DNA of 64,000 nucleotides, from positions 62,001-126,000 of the forward strand of contig NZ_JAHKPH010000008.1 of NCBI RefSeq assembly GCF_018860385.1, in the 5' to 3' direction. Positions within the stretch are counted from its first letter, which is position 1. Each line of letters begins with the position of its first letter. The notes beneath the pieces are model-generated. The model did not search any database. It saw nothing but the letters and a program-made list of their open reading frames with translations, and was not told the origin of the DNA. Source of the stretch: Reinekea forsetii. GTDB taxonomy: Bacteria; Pseudomonadota; Gammaproteobacteria; Pseudomonadales; Natronospirillaceae. Positions 45,296-53,997 of this stretch are shown one piece after another. A program made the position numbers and the translations under genes.

Positions 45296-46489
45296 ATGAA
45301 TAAAAAATTAATATTAAGTACAGCAATTGCTGCTGCATCATTAATGGGTACTGCTCAAGCTGAAGTTAAAATCGGGTTCTTAGGTGGTTTTACTGGACCA
45401 ATCGAAAGCCTTACACCGCCAATTTTTGCGGGTGCAAAACTAGCTGTAGCGCAAATTAACGTTGAAGGTGGTCTATTTTCAAGCGGTGAAATTTTAGAAA
45501 TGCCAAGTGCAGACACAACTTGTGTTGATGCTTCGGCGGCTTCTAACGGTGCCGACCGTCTAATAAACTCTGATGGCGTTATTGCTATTGTTGGTGCGCT
45601 TTGCTCAGGTTCAACGATTGCCGCTTCTAACAATGTCGCTGTGCCTGCTGGCGTTCCGATGATTTCACCTGCGTCTACATCGCCTGCTGTAACGGGTCTT
45701 GACGATAACGACCTAGTTTTCCGTACGGCACCTTCAGATGCTTACCAAGGTGAAATGCTGGCCAAGCTTCTTGAAGCTAAAGGTATTGACGATATCGCAA
45801 TCACCTACGTAAACAACGATTATGGTAAAGGCTTAGCCGATGCTCTAGTGGGTGCCTTTAACGGCAACGTAGCAGCAAATGAAGCGCATGAAGATGGTAA
45901 AGCTGATTACCGTGCTGAGCTTGGTTCTTTAGCATCAACGGGTGCAGAGACATTAGTTGTACTTGCATACGCAGACGGATCGGGTCAGACGATATTACGC
46001 CAAGCTTATGAAAGCGGTGATTTCGGACGCTTTGTGGGTGGTGATGGCATGGTTGGTCAAAACCTAATCGATGCTGTAGGTGCAGACGTGTTAGACGGTA
46101 TGATCGCGACTAAACCTGGCATACCTGAAATTGCAGGCCAGTCTGTATACGCTGATGCCATGACGTCATTGGGTCAAGATCCAAGTGCCGTATTCGCAGG
46201 TCAAGCCTATGATGCGGCATTTATCTTAGCCCTAGCAATAGAGTCTAAAGGCTCAACCGATACGGAAGGTTTATCTGAAGCCATTCGAATGGTATCTACG
46301 GCACCAGGTGAAGTTATTCTTCCAGGTGAGTGGGCTAAAGCGAAAGCTGCGCTTGCTGCAGGTAAAGATATCAATTACGAAGGCGCATCAGGTAACCATG
46401 AGTTCGATGCCAATGGCGACGTACCAGGTATGATCGTTGAAATGGTCGTTGAAAACGGTGCATTCGTTCAGAAGTCTATACTTAAGTAA
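45296..46489 (+). CDS. ABC transporter substrate-binding protein, branched-chain amino-acid type
   Basis: A 397-residue periplasmic type I binding protein of the LivJ/LivK family. The signal peptide is MNKKLILSTAIAAASLMGTA, with the mature start near EVKIGFLGGFTGPIE. It shows GVIAIVGALCSGSTIAA, a conserved Ser-rich ligand-contact region, SPASTSPAVT, and YVNNDYGKGLADAL. It probably serves the livGFHM genes 1.4 kb away on the opposite strand, since those have no binding-protein gene of their own. The ligand might be a branched-chain amino acid or another hydrophobic amino acid or amide. Confidence 0.92.
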   Translation: MNKKLILSTAIAAASLMGTAQAEVKIGFLGGFTGPIESLTPPIFAGAKLAVAQINVEGGLFSSGEILEMPSADTTCVDASAASNGADRLINSDGVIAIVGALCSGSTIAASNNVAVPAGVPMISPASTSPAVTGLDDNDLVFRTAPSDAYQGEMLAKLLEAKGIDDIAITYVNNDYGKGLADALVGAFNGNVAANEAHEDGKADYRAELGSLASTGAETLVVLAYADGSGQTILRQAYESGDFGRFVGGDGMVGQNLIDAVGADVLDGMIATKPGIPEIAGQSVYADAMTSLGQDPSAVFAGQAYDAAFILALAIESKGSTDTEGLSEAIRMVSTAPGEVILPGEWAKAKAALAAGKDINYEGASGNHEFDANGDVPGMIVEMVVENGAFVQKSILK

Positions 46490-46504
46490 TTAGATTTTTG
46501 AGAT

Positions 46505-46532
46505 AAAAACGCGGCCTAGCCGCGTTTTTTTT
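46505..46532. terminator. Bidirectional terminator between the LivJ-like and SBP genes
   Basis: CGCGGC (46510-46515) pairs with GCCGCG (46519-46524) around CTA, with five A before the stem and eight T after it. Confidence 0.9.
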
Positions 46533-46539
46533 GCCTCGG

Positions 46540-47241
46540 TTAAAGTGGCACGGCCACCAGTTTAACGACCGATTGTTTCTTAAGATAGGCAGCTAGGGCT
46601 TCGGCGAGAGGGTGCTTTTTATTGACATAGAAACTTAGCATTGAAAAAGAAGATAAGGCCGCTGTATCGGCTATAATCTCGTTTTCGATGCCCAGCTCTT
46701 TTGCAACCTCGATTATGCTTAGGTCTATGCCAACAATAAAATCAAGACGTTCCGCCATGAGCATTTTTAATCCTGACGTAAAATTCGGAATGATCGTTAC
46801 ATCAGCACCAGCTTCATTAAATGCGTCTAAATAGGCGCTACCTGAGTTCAAATTTAAGTAACCAATAGACTTCGACTTTAAATCTTTCCAATTAAATTGG
46901 GCGGGACTGCGTTGAAACAGTTTGTAGTGCAATGACTTTTCTAGCTCTTCATAACGTACATGATCTGAGTGATTCTCAACGGGTGGTAAAAAGGTAATTA
47001 AATGCTGGCCTTCAGATGCGCGAATTTGTGCCCGGGCCGGAGGAGCAATGTAAAAGTGAAAGGGCTGTTGAAAACCAGACAATATTTTTATGATTAAACT
47101 AGATGAGTAGCCCTTTTCTGTATTGTCGGCATAGACGAAGGGTGGGTAGGGCGTAGCGATGATCTCGAATGCTTTATCATTTGCCGTTTCCTCCGCGGAA
47201 ACAAATGACAGCAGGCCTAACAGAAGTACAAAAGCTCCCAT
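46540..47241 (-). CDS. Periplasmic solute-binding-like protein (SBP_bac_3 type)
   Basis: A 233-residue exported protein with a type II periplasmic-binding fold. After a signal peptide (MGAFVLLLGLLSFVSA) it shows FEIIATPYPPFVYADNTEKG and GLKMLMAERLDFIVGIDLS, features of the amino-acid-binding family 3 that also includes many orphan sensors. No transport genes adjoin it on its strand, so it may be a solitary binding or signalling protein. Start choice is uncertain: the frame is open back to 47364 with other ATG codons, but 47241 begins a typical signal peptide. It converges with the LivJ-like gene. Confidence 0.75.
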   Translation of the reverse strand: MGAFVLLLGLLSFVSAEETANDKAFEIIATPYPPFVYADNTEKGYSSSLIIKILSGFQQPFHFYIAPPARAQIRASEGQHLITFLPPVENHSDHVRYEELEKSLHYKLFQRSPAQFNWKDLKSKSIGYLNLNSGSAYLDAFNEAGADVTIIPNFTSGLKMLMAERLDFIVGIDLSIIEVAKELGIENEIIADTAALSSFSMLSFYVNKKHPLAEALAAYLKKQSVVKLVAVPL

Positions 47242-47485
47242 ATTAGCTTTCTGTTTTAAAAAGGTCGTCGAAGGGTAACTTAAAGTGAAAAGGTAAATTC
47301 TCAATCCGTTCTCCAGGGTTCGCATCTCTATAAAAAGGCATAGGCCTTGTGCATCGTTCGGCACGGTATGTGTCTATTCTTAGAAGAGTGCAGTTAGAAA
47401 TTGCAATCAGTATAGTTCATATTGATCGCGATACTAGGACGATATGTGAAGGGGTAGGAAGTATTATTTGGATACAGTGAGAAGT

Positions 47486-47522
47486 GTTGAAATTGGCCAA
47501 CTGGTTGTTTGCCAATTTCAAC
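47486..47522. repeat. Perfect 12-bp inverted repeat between the SBP gene and the DUF3185-like gene
   Basis: GTTGAAATTGGC (47486-47497) and GCCAATTTCAAC (47511-47522) with a 13-base loop. No T run follows on either strand. It lies 40 bases past the stop of the DUF3185-like gene, so a terminator or RNA-processing role is possible. Confidence 0.55.
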
Positions 47523-47561
47523 AGAGCAGTAGGGCTATCATTATTAATGTAGCGAAATCTG

Positions 47562-47831
47562 TTATTTTGATTTTCCTAATATAACCCAGCCAACAATAAG
47601 ATCTGCAAGCCCAGCTGCGGCTAGAATAAGACCCAGAGTATAACTAGATCGAACTTCAGTTCCGACCATATTGCTAAGGCTACTTACTATGCCCCCTAGA
47701 GATTCATCGACATTTTTAACGGACTGATTGTAATCATAAACCTGATACAAGTCATAACCGCCAAAGGCCAAGATGGCAAGCCCAGTTAAACATAAAATAC
47801 TGCCAATAAGTTTTTTTTGAGCGTTGTTCAT
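47562..47831 (-). CDS. Small membrane protein, DUF3185-like
   Basis: An 89-residue protein with two transmembrane helices (about 9-28 and 63-86) joined by a polar segment, SVKNVDESLGGIVSSLSNMV. This arrangement is like DUF3185 proteins, whose function is unknown. It follows livM on the same strand, but a terminator (47848-47872) lies between them and it has its own GGAGA site, so it may be only partly linked to the transporter. Rated as a real gene because of its ribosome site, helix layout and typical composition. Confidence 0.72.
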   Translation of the reverse strand: MNNAQKKLIGSILCLTGLAILAFGGYDLYQVYDYNQSVKNVDESLGGIVSSLSNMVGTEVRSSYTLGLILAAAGLADLIVGWVILGKSK

Positions 47832-47847
47832 ATAATCTCCTGGTAAG

Positions 47848-47872
47848 AAAAAAGCGGCTGACTCGCCGCTTT
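47848..47872 (-). terminator. Intrinsic terminator of the livGFHM operon
   Basis: AAAGCGGC (47851-47858) pairs with GCCGCTTT (47865-47872). Read on the - strand it enters a run of six T (complement of 47848-47853). Confidence 0.85.
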
Positions 47873-47886
47873 AACGTATTAAATGT

Positions 47887-49155
47887 TTATTGGTGGTGGG
47901 CTATTCGTTCAGGAATAATGCCCTTTGGCGCGTACCTTAGCACCAAGGTAATGGTTAGTCCGATCACAAATACCCGAGCTTGCAAGGCTCGACTGTCTAG
48001 ATCTGATGGTGCTTCCCAATTGAACCAAAGTTCGCCAAGCTGTCGAATAACATCAAATGCATAGAGTGCAACTGGCTCAGACATCGTCCAAATAATATAA
48101 ACGAAGACGGCACCAAATAAAGTTCCTAAATTGTTGCCCGCACCCCCTAGAATAACCATCACCCAAATTAAAAAAGTATGGTTAAGCGGTATGTAACCAG
48201 AGGGATCGAATATGCCATTAAAAGTGGTCAGTACCGCGCCACCGACACCCATTAAAAATGAGCCAATGACAAAGACTTCCAAGCGACGCTTATTTACATC
48301 TTTACCCATCGCAAGAGATGAGGTTTCGTTGTCACGAATCGCTCGTAACATACGTCCCCATGGCGCATTGTAAGCACGTGTGAGCAAGAAGAAAATGCCA
48401 GCAATCATTAAGGCTGTAACCGATAAGTAAGCGGCTCGAGCAAGTTCAAACCCTAAATCAGCCGGACCCGGCACTGGCCACTTCATGGGTGAAACGGTTA
48501 AGGTTCCGTGCGTGAGCCAGTCTGCATTCTTTAGAAATGCTTTAATGATTTCAGCAATACCTAAGGTCGCAATTGCCAAGTAGTCACTGCGTAGGCCTAA
48601 GCATATATGACCCACGAAATAGGCAATCAAACCTGCGACAGCGCCGCCCGCAACCCATCCAAACCAAACCGGTAAACCAAAGCCACCTATAAAGCCATGT
48701 TCTTTTTCAATAGCTGAGGCCACTGGATCTAACTGTGCCATGAAAATGATGTACACAATGGCAATTAATAAAATGGTTATAAATCGTTGCCATTTTTGCG
48801 TGACGCCGAATTTTCCTAGCTTAACGGAAGCAACAATCAGAGCAATGCCAATCAGTAATTTGAAAAACACAGAGCCTAAATCGCTCGGTAAATCGGATGC
48901 CCAAAATTCTTCGTTCGCAGGAAAAGAAAACAGCATGGTCATGAATCCGCCCATGGCTAAAAAACCCATGATTCCGGCGTTAAATAAACCTGCGTAACCC
49001 CACTGTATGGTTAAGCCTAATGCAATGATGGCATAGCAAGATGCTTCTACAAGCATACGTAAGCTGTAGGCGGTGCCCATAAATGCCATGATGGTTAAAA
49101 TAATAACGAGCAGACCTGAAAACAGAACGGCTTCTTTTTTATAATTCGCTAACAT
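47887..49155 (-). CDS. livM: Branched-chain amino-acid ABC transporter permease LivM
   Basis: A 422-residue inner-membrane permease with about ten helices. It contains the family stretches GLTIQWGYAGLFNAGIMGF, SDYLAIATLGIAEIIKAFL, and the cytoplasmic EAA-like loop RAIRDNETSSLAMGKDV, ending with APKGIIPER. It is the partner of LivH in hydrophobic amino-acid importers. The ATG overlaps the livH stop by one base. It is somewhat longer than average because of an insertion between helices at about residues 70-140 (ANEEFWASDLPSDLGSV). Confidence 0.93.
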   Translation of the reverse strand: MLANYKKEAVLFSGLLVIILTIMAFMGTAYSLRMLVEASCYAIIALGLTIQWGYAGLFNAGIMGFLAMGGFMTMLFSFPANEEFWASDLPSDLGSVFFKLLIGIALIVASVKLGKFGVTQKWQRFITILLIAIVYIIFMAQLDPVASAIEKEHGFIGGFGLPVWFGWVAGGAVAGLIAYFVGHICLGLRSDYLAIATLGIAEIIKAFLKNADWLTHGTLTVSPMKWPVPGPADLGFELARAAYLSVTALMIAGIFFLLTRAYNAPWGRMLRAIRDNETSSLAMGKDVNKRRLEVFVIGSFLMGVGGAVLTTFNGIFDPSGYIPLNHTFLIWVMVILGGAGNNLGTLFGAVFVYIIWTMSEPVALYAFDVIRQLGELWFNWEAPSDLDSRALQARVFVIGLTITLVLRYAPKGIIPERIAHHQ

Positions 49156-50153
49156 TAGATCACCTTCCCTTTCAAGATACCGGTCGGCTTAAGTACCAAA
49201 ATGGCGATGAGGATAAAAAATGGCACCGTAATTTTATATTCTGTTGGCACTAAGGCTAAGTTATTGGGTAAATCCCAGCCCATCGCGTTTTCTAATGGGC
49301 GTAACAAAATCGCCCAATTGAATACGGCCAGCGTTTCCGACATGCCCACTACAAACCCACCAATGACCGCACCATAAGGGTGGCCTACACCACCAACGAT
49401 AGCCGCCGCGAAGATGGGTAAAAGCAAAATAAAGCTTAAATCAGGTTTCAAAGAAACATCCAACGATAATAGCGTTCCTGCCGCGGTGGCTAATGAACCG
49501 GCAATTACCCACGTAACGATGACAACCATATTTACGTTTATGCCTGAAATTCGAGCAAGGTCAGCGTTATCTGACATAGCTCGCATCGCTTTTCCTAAAC
49601 GTGATTTCGTTAAGAAAAAGTGCAACGCCACAACCGCCGCAATGGTGAAGACAAATAATAGAATTTGAGGTTCTGTAATGACCAATTTGCGTGATGCAAG
49701 TTCCCAAGGGAGTTCTAGACGAAAAATTTCTTTGCGATCATCAATAAACATATTGCGTGAATTGGTGCCAAAGAATAATCGGATTACGCCTTGTAACATT
49801 AAGGTCACGCCGATAGATGCCATCACAAGTACAATGGGTTTAACGTTGTTTTCACGCAGTGGCTTATAAAACGCTTTATCCATACCTATGGCGAGAACAC
49901 TGGTGATAACCATAGCCACAGGCAGCATGACAAAGGCTGTTGGTAGTCCAATGGCCTGGCCAGCGGCTGGGAAAAGTGCCGTTAGGAAAAAGGTAATAAA
50001 TGCCCCTAAGGTCATTAAATCACCGTGTGCGAAATGGGCAAAGCGAAGAATACTGAAAATCAGTGTAATACCGATTGCGCCCATAGCATAAATAGAGCCA
50101 ATTACCGCTCCAGAAATAACTACTTTATTAATAAAAAAGACGAGTTCGTTCAC
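49155..50153 (-). CDS. livH: Branched-chain amino-acid ABC transporter permease LivH
   Basis: A 332-residue permease with eight or nine helices. It has GAIGITLIFSILRFAHFAHG near the N-terminus and the ATPase-contact segment AMRAMSDNADLARISGINV. It begins with GTG at 50153, with GGAG at about 8 bases. A PYGAVIGGFVVGMSETL block towards the C-terminus is also typical. It lies 14 bases behind livF and overlaps livM, so the four genes livG, livF, livH and livM form one tightly packed operon. Confidence 0.94.
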   Translation of the reverse strand: MNELVFFINKVVISGAVIGSIYAMGAIGITLIFSILRFAHFAHGDLMTLGAFITFFLTALFPAAGQAIGLPTAFVMLPVAMVITSVLAIGMDKAFYKPLRENNVKPIVLVMASIGVTLMLQGVIRLFFGTNSRNMFIDDRKEIFRLELPWELASRKLVITEPQILLFVFTIAAVVALHFFLTKSRLGKAMRAMSDNADLARISGINVNMVVIVTWVIAGSLATAAGTLLSLDVSLKPDLSFILLLPIFAAAIVGGVGHPYGAVIGGFVVGMSETLAVFNWAILLRPLENAMGWDLPNNLALVPTEYKITVPFFILIAILVLKPTGILKGKVI

Positions 50154-50167
50154 AATTACACTCCAGT

Positions 50168-50875
50168 TTAGTGGCCGCCAAGGAAGCTTTTGGCTACTTC
50201 CGGATCATTTAACAAATTTTCACCTGTGTCGGTGAAGCTGTTTCGGCCTGCGGCCAGTACAAAACCTTTGTGCGCGATTCGTAGCGCTTGTTTTGCATTT
50301 TGTTCAACCATAAGAATGCCAACGCCTTCTTTATTAATTGCTTCGACGCGATCAAAAATTTCATTCATATAAAGAGGGGATAAGCCAGCGGTCGGTTCAT
50401 CTAGCAGTAAAACTTTAGGCTCGATCATCAATGCACGACCCATGGCCACCATTTGCCGTTGACCACCAGAAAGTTCGCCCGCAGGTTGGTTGCGTTTGTC
50501 TTTCAAATCTGGAAAGTAATGGTAAACCGATTCCAATGTGTTTCGAAAATTCCCTTTGCGTAAGTAAGCACCCATTTCTAAGTTTTCTTCAACGGTCATG
50601 CTTACAAAGACGTTTTTTTCTTGAGGTACAAACGACATTCCGTGGCTGACTAATACATGCGGCTCAGCGTTGGTGATATCGACTCCGTTTAACTCAATTG
50701 AACCTTCGGTGACATTAAGTAAGCCGAAAATTGCCTTCAGTGAGGTCGATTTTCCGGCACCGTTAGGGCCGATAATGACCCCAATTTCATTGGCATCAAC
50801 CGACATATTGACACCGTTTAAAATATTCATGCCGCCGTAGCCACCATGAATGTTTTTTGTTTCTAAAATAGCCAT
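50168..50875 (-). CDS. livF: Branched-chain amino-acid ABC transporter ATPase LivF
   Basis: A 235-residue ATP-binding subunit. Walker A is GPNGAGKST, the signature LSGGQRQMVAMGRALM, and Walker B LLLDEPTAGLSP followed by the H-loop replacement EQN typical of LivF (MVEQNAKQAL). It lacks the longer loop of LivG. It lies 12 bases behind livG, and a GGAG ribosome site precedes its start. It pairs with LivG to energise LivHM. Confidence 0.95.
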   Translation of the reverse strand: MAILETKNIHGGYGGMNILNGVNMSVDANEIGVIIGPNGAGKSTSLKAIFGLLNVTEGSIELNGVDITNAEPHVLVSHGMSFVPQEKNVFVSMTVEENLEMGAYLRKGNFRNTLESVYHYFPDLKDKRNQPAGELSGGQRQMVAMGRALMIEPKVLLLDEPTAGLSPLYMNEIFDRVEAINKEGVGILMVEQNAKQALRIAHKGFVLAAGRNSFTDTGENLLNDPEVAKSFLGGH

Positions 50876-50887
50876 GATTTCTCCAAA

Positions 50888-51658
50888 TTAAGCGGCGTCG
50901 TTACCAAAGTAAGCTTCGACAACTTTTTGATTGTTACGAATATCTTCAATAGCGCCTTCAACCATGACGCTGCCTTGTGCAAGAACTATTACGGGGTCGC
51001 ACAGCTTGGCGATCATGTCCATATCGTGTTCAATAACCAAAAAGGTAATGCCTAATTCGCGATTCATGCGCAAAATATTATCTGTTAAATCTTTAAGTAG
51101 AGTACGGTTAACACCAGCGGCTACTTCATCGAGTAGAACGACTTTGGCGTCTGTCATCATGGTTCGACCGAGCTCTAATAACTTTTTTTGCCCGCCAGAT
51201 AAGTTGCCAGCCAGTTCATTTTTTACATGGTCCAAGCCTATGTATTGAATGACCTCTTGTGCTTTTTGACGAACTTCGAGCTCTTGCGCCATAACCTGCT
51301 TTGGCTTTAGCCACGTATTGAAGATGTTTTCACCCAGTTGATTGGGCGGCACCATCATCAAATTCTCTAGAGCCGTCATTTGCGAAAACTCATGCGCAAT
51401 TTGAAACGTTCTGAGTAAACCTTGATTAAAAAGCTGGTTGGCTGTGAGTGAAGAGACATCTTCACCGTCTAATAGAATTTGTCCAGAATCTAGCGGGATG
51501 GTACCGGCAATGATATTAAAAATTGTCGATTTACCTGCCCCGTTTGGACCGATCATGCCCGTTATTGACCCTTTTTCGATGTCAAAACTGCAATCATTAA
51601 TTACTTTCAGGTGCCCGAACGATTTCTCGACGTGCTTAACCTCGATCATGGATGACAT
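50888..51658 (-). CDS. livG: Branched-chain amino-acid ABC transporter ATPase LivG
   Basis: A 256-residue ATP-binding subunit with Walker A GPNGAGKSTIFNIIAG, signature NLSGGQKKLLELGRTMM and Walker B VVLLDEVAAGVN, with Val-Ala where Pro-Thr/Ala is usual but the catalytic Glu kept. The H-loop is VIEHDMDMIAKLCD. The ATG at 51658 is chosen for GGAG at 8 bases; the frame is open 15 codons further upstream, without a better site. It is the promoter-proximal gene of the operon. The 225 bases upstream contain two AGCGCTAAT direct repeats (51784-51792 and 51811-51819). Confidence 0.94.
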   Translation of the reverse strand: MSSMIEVKHVEKSFGHLKVINDCSFDIEKGSITGMIGPNGAGKSTIFNIIAGTIPLDSGQILLDGEDVSSLTANQLFNQGLLRTFQIAHEFSQMTALENLMMVPPNQLGENIFNTWLKPKQVMAQELEVRQKAQEVIQYIGLDHVKNELAGNLSGGQKKLLELGRTMMTDAKVVLLDEVAAGVNRTLLKDLTDNILRMNRELGITFLVIEHDMDMIAKLCDPVIVLAQGSVMVEGAIEDIRNNQKVVEAYFGNDAA

Positions 51659-51783
51659 TGACTTCTCCAGTGTGGCTTTTAGCCTTTCTCTTTTTGTAAG
51701 CACATCAGCATCAAGGATTGCCTGTTGTCTGTGTGCTTTTGTTATTGCGTTGTGGACGGGTTAAAAACAATCAAACTGCTAAG

Positions 51784-51819
51784 AGCGCTAATAAGTTGAT
51801 GATTCTCAGTAGCGCTAAT
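51784..51819. repeat. Two AGCGCTAAT direct repeats before livG
   Basis: AGCGCTAAT occurs at 51784-51792 and 51811-51819, 27 bases apart start to start. Each begins with the palindrome AGCGCT. They lie 126-161 bases upstream of the livG start in the gap between livG and lnt and could be regulator sites. Apart from this, the gap shows no gene. Confidence 0.3.
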
Positions 51820-51928
51820 CCATTGTTTTTAGGGCGTCACACCCGCTTATTTTGATAACGGCGTAGTTTACCTATTCTTGGAGGCTAGGTCAGCCGCAAT
51901 AAGCGATATTCAACACGGATAGGTCGCA

Positions 51929-53461
51929 TTATTGGTATTTTTTTGTATATCTGTAATGCCGCAGCAGTAAAATGACCAATATAATAGTTGCAATAATGGG
52001 CAGTGTAGCGCTTGGGTAACGTTGAAACGGCGTTAGCCCAGATCGCAGCGTTAACTCACCTATTAACTGTGCTTCTGTAAATTGCTCTGAAACTTTTAGA
52101 AGCTTACCCTGGGCATTCATTAGCGCAGAAAGACCATTTTGAGTGGCACGTGCCATATCTCGGCCATTTTCAATTGAGCGCATTCGAGTTATTTGTAGAT
52201 GTTGATGAGGTGCAATGGAATCTCCAAACCATGCATCATTACTAACGGTTGTGAGTAATTGTGATTCTTTGGCTAATTTACGAACAATATCTGGATAAGC
52301 GGCTTCATAACAAATTACCGGTGCAAGAAAAATTGGCTCGCCTTTTAAGCTAGTGACCAGGGGTGTTTGCGGTTTTAGCGCGGGTGACATACCCGAAATT
52401 GAAATGTTGAAAAAGCCGATTAGATTACGCAGGTGTGGATCAAAAGGAACATACTCTCCAAATGGTACTAAGTGTTGTTTACGGTACTCTTCACCTTGTG
52501 CCATACCATAGCCCTGAACGGCATTAAAATAGCGAGGTCCTTCTTTCGTAACCACGCCTGTTAATAACGTCTGGTCTCTTTGACTCATAATAGATTGTAC
52601 TTGTGCCATGAAATTAGGGATTTGATCGGCACGCCGAGTCATAGCGGCTTCTGGCCACAACATAATATCGACATCGGGTAAGGTTTCTATTTGCTCGCCA
52701 TAAAACTGTAAAGTTGCTAGTTGTTGAGATGATTTCCATTTGTCTTGTTGAGCAATGTTACTTTGAATTGCGGCGACTTTGACTGTTGATTGCGCTTGCG
52801 TCCAATAATCTGCGGGCAACCACAATCCTGCAATGTTTAACAACAACAGTACAAGCAAAGATCCGGCAAAGGGCCGAACCGCCGATTTGAACCCTGTTTG
52901 CTGCCAACGTAAAACAGCCAATAGCAGCAGTGCACTTATAAAGGCTAGAATTAAAGAAAGTCCGTACACCCCTATTATTGCAGCAAGTTGTGCCATGGGT
53001 AGATCGATGACAGCATAACCTGTAAATAACCAGGGCATGCCCGTCAAAAACCATTCGCGGAGCCATTCAAAAAATAGCCAGCTCAATGGGCTAGCCAGTA
53101 ATAAGCTCAGCTTCAGCTTTTGGAGAAAGCGAACATGAAACCACAGCTGTATGGCTGTTAAAAACGCGAGCGCTCCGCAAAATGCGGCCGTGAGTAAGAA
53201 TGAAAGAGCGACAGGGGTGTCTACCGTGCGCATACTGCCATAGACCCAAGATACCCCGAGTCCAAAAAAGCCAATGCCAACTACCCAGCCTAGCCAAAAG
53301 GCGGCTTTAGGTTGATCAATGACTGATTGCAGCCAGAAAAACCCAGCGATACCGACCAACGCCAGTGGCCAAATATTGAAAGGGGCTAAAGACAAAGGGA
53401 TGCAAAGACCAATAGCAAAGGCAACGACTATTTTTACGGCGAGCGGTTTTGAGGTGAACAT
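51929..53461 (-). CDS. lnt: Apolipoprotein N-acyltransferase
   Basis: Adds the third acyl chain to bacterial lipoproteins in the inner membrane. The 510-residue protein has about six N-terminal helices (to about residue 215) and then a nitrilase-like periplasmic domain. The catalytic triad can be placed as Glu271 (LWPEAAMTRR), Lys328 (YRKQHLVPFGEY) and Cys384 (PVICYEAAYPDI). Length matches E. coli (512). The ATG at 53461 is the likely start; an in-frame TTG seven codons upstream has no ribosome site. The frequent neighbour corC/ybeX is not seen here. Confidence 0.96.
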   Translation of the reverse strand: MFTSKPLAVKIVVAFAIGLCIPLSLAPFNIWPLALVGIAGFFWLQSVIDQPKAAFWLGWVVGIGFFGLGVSWVYGSMRTVDTPVALSFLLTAAFCGALAFLTAIQLWFHVRFLQKLKLSLLLASPLSWLFFEWLREWFLTGMPWLFTGYAVIDLPMAQLAAIIGVYGLSLILAFISALLLLAVLRWQQTGFKSAVRPFAGSLLVLLLLNIAGLWLPADYWTQAQSTVKVAAIQSNIAQQDKWKSSQQLATLQFYGEQIETLPDVDIMLWPEAAMTRRADQIPNFMAQVQSIMSQRDQTLLTGVVTKEGPRYFNAVQGYGMAQGEEYRKQHLVPFGEYVPFDPHLRNLIGFFNISISGMSPALKPQTPLVTSLKGEPIFLAPVICYEAAYPDIVRKLAKESQLLTTVSNDAWFGDSIAPHQHLQITRMRSIENGRDMARATQNGLSALMNAQGKLLKVSEQFTEAQLIGELTLRSGLTPFQRYPSATLPIIATIILVILLLRHYRYTKKYQ

Positions 53462-53590
53462 ATAAATAAGGAGATCCTTCAAGAAGTCTGCTGCACTTTA
53501 ACCTGTCGCACATAGGTCGACAAGCATTGGCCTTATTGACTAACTGTGGCAAGCGCATCAGACTAAGTAAAAACCATTGAGTGAAACAGC

Positions 53591-53983
53591 ATGGAAATAC
53601 AGGAAGATCGTGAATATCAAACACAGGCCATTAAGTTACTTGATCAAGAGCTTAAAAATTGTGCTTGGGATTCAAAAATTGATAAAAAACGCATCTTGGC
53701 GCTATACGCTGAAGCCAACTTAATTGTCCAAAATAGCAGTAGCCATAAAAAGCTGGTGGCTCTAGCTCAAACTTTGATCGATTCACTGGCGCGTATCGTT
53801 CGTTGTGTAGCAATTGAGGAGGAAGCCGCAAAGCGTACCCTTATTAAGGGGCGGGAAGTAGAGCTAGAAGCCGAAGTGCTGTTTTACAACACAGACAATG
53901 AAGTTAAGGAAATGCGAAAATTTGCCGGAAAAATGAAGCGGCATAACGCCAAACCCCGGGCCGATACTCGGTTTAAGCGTTAA
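53591..53983 (+). CDS. Small charged protein of unknown function
   Basis: A 130-residue soluble protein, strongly charged and predicted mostly helical. Residues 1-70 hold heptad-like leucines (ALYAEANLIVQN, KLVALAQTLIDSLARIV) and residues 75-130 are Lys/Arg/Glu-rich (EEEAAKRTLIKGREVELEAE) with a basic tail. I do not recognise a family. It is 14 bases upstream of an acyltransferase gene and divergent from lnt, so it may be translated with the acyltransferase. It is judged a real gene from codon style and spacing; no function is proposed. Confidence 0.65.
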   Translation: MEIQEDREYQTQAIKLLDQELKNCAWDSKIDKKRILALYAEANLIVQNSSSHKKLVALAQTLIDSLARIVRCVAIEEEAAKRTLIKGREVELEAEVLFYNTDNEVKEMRKFAGKMKRHNAKPRADTRFKR

Positions 53984-53997
53984 ATAAAAGCCAAAAC

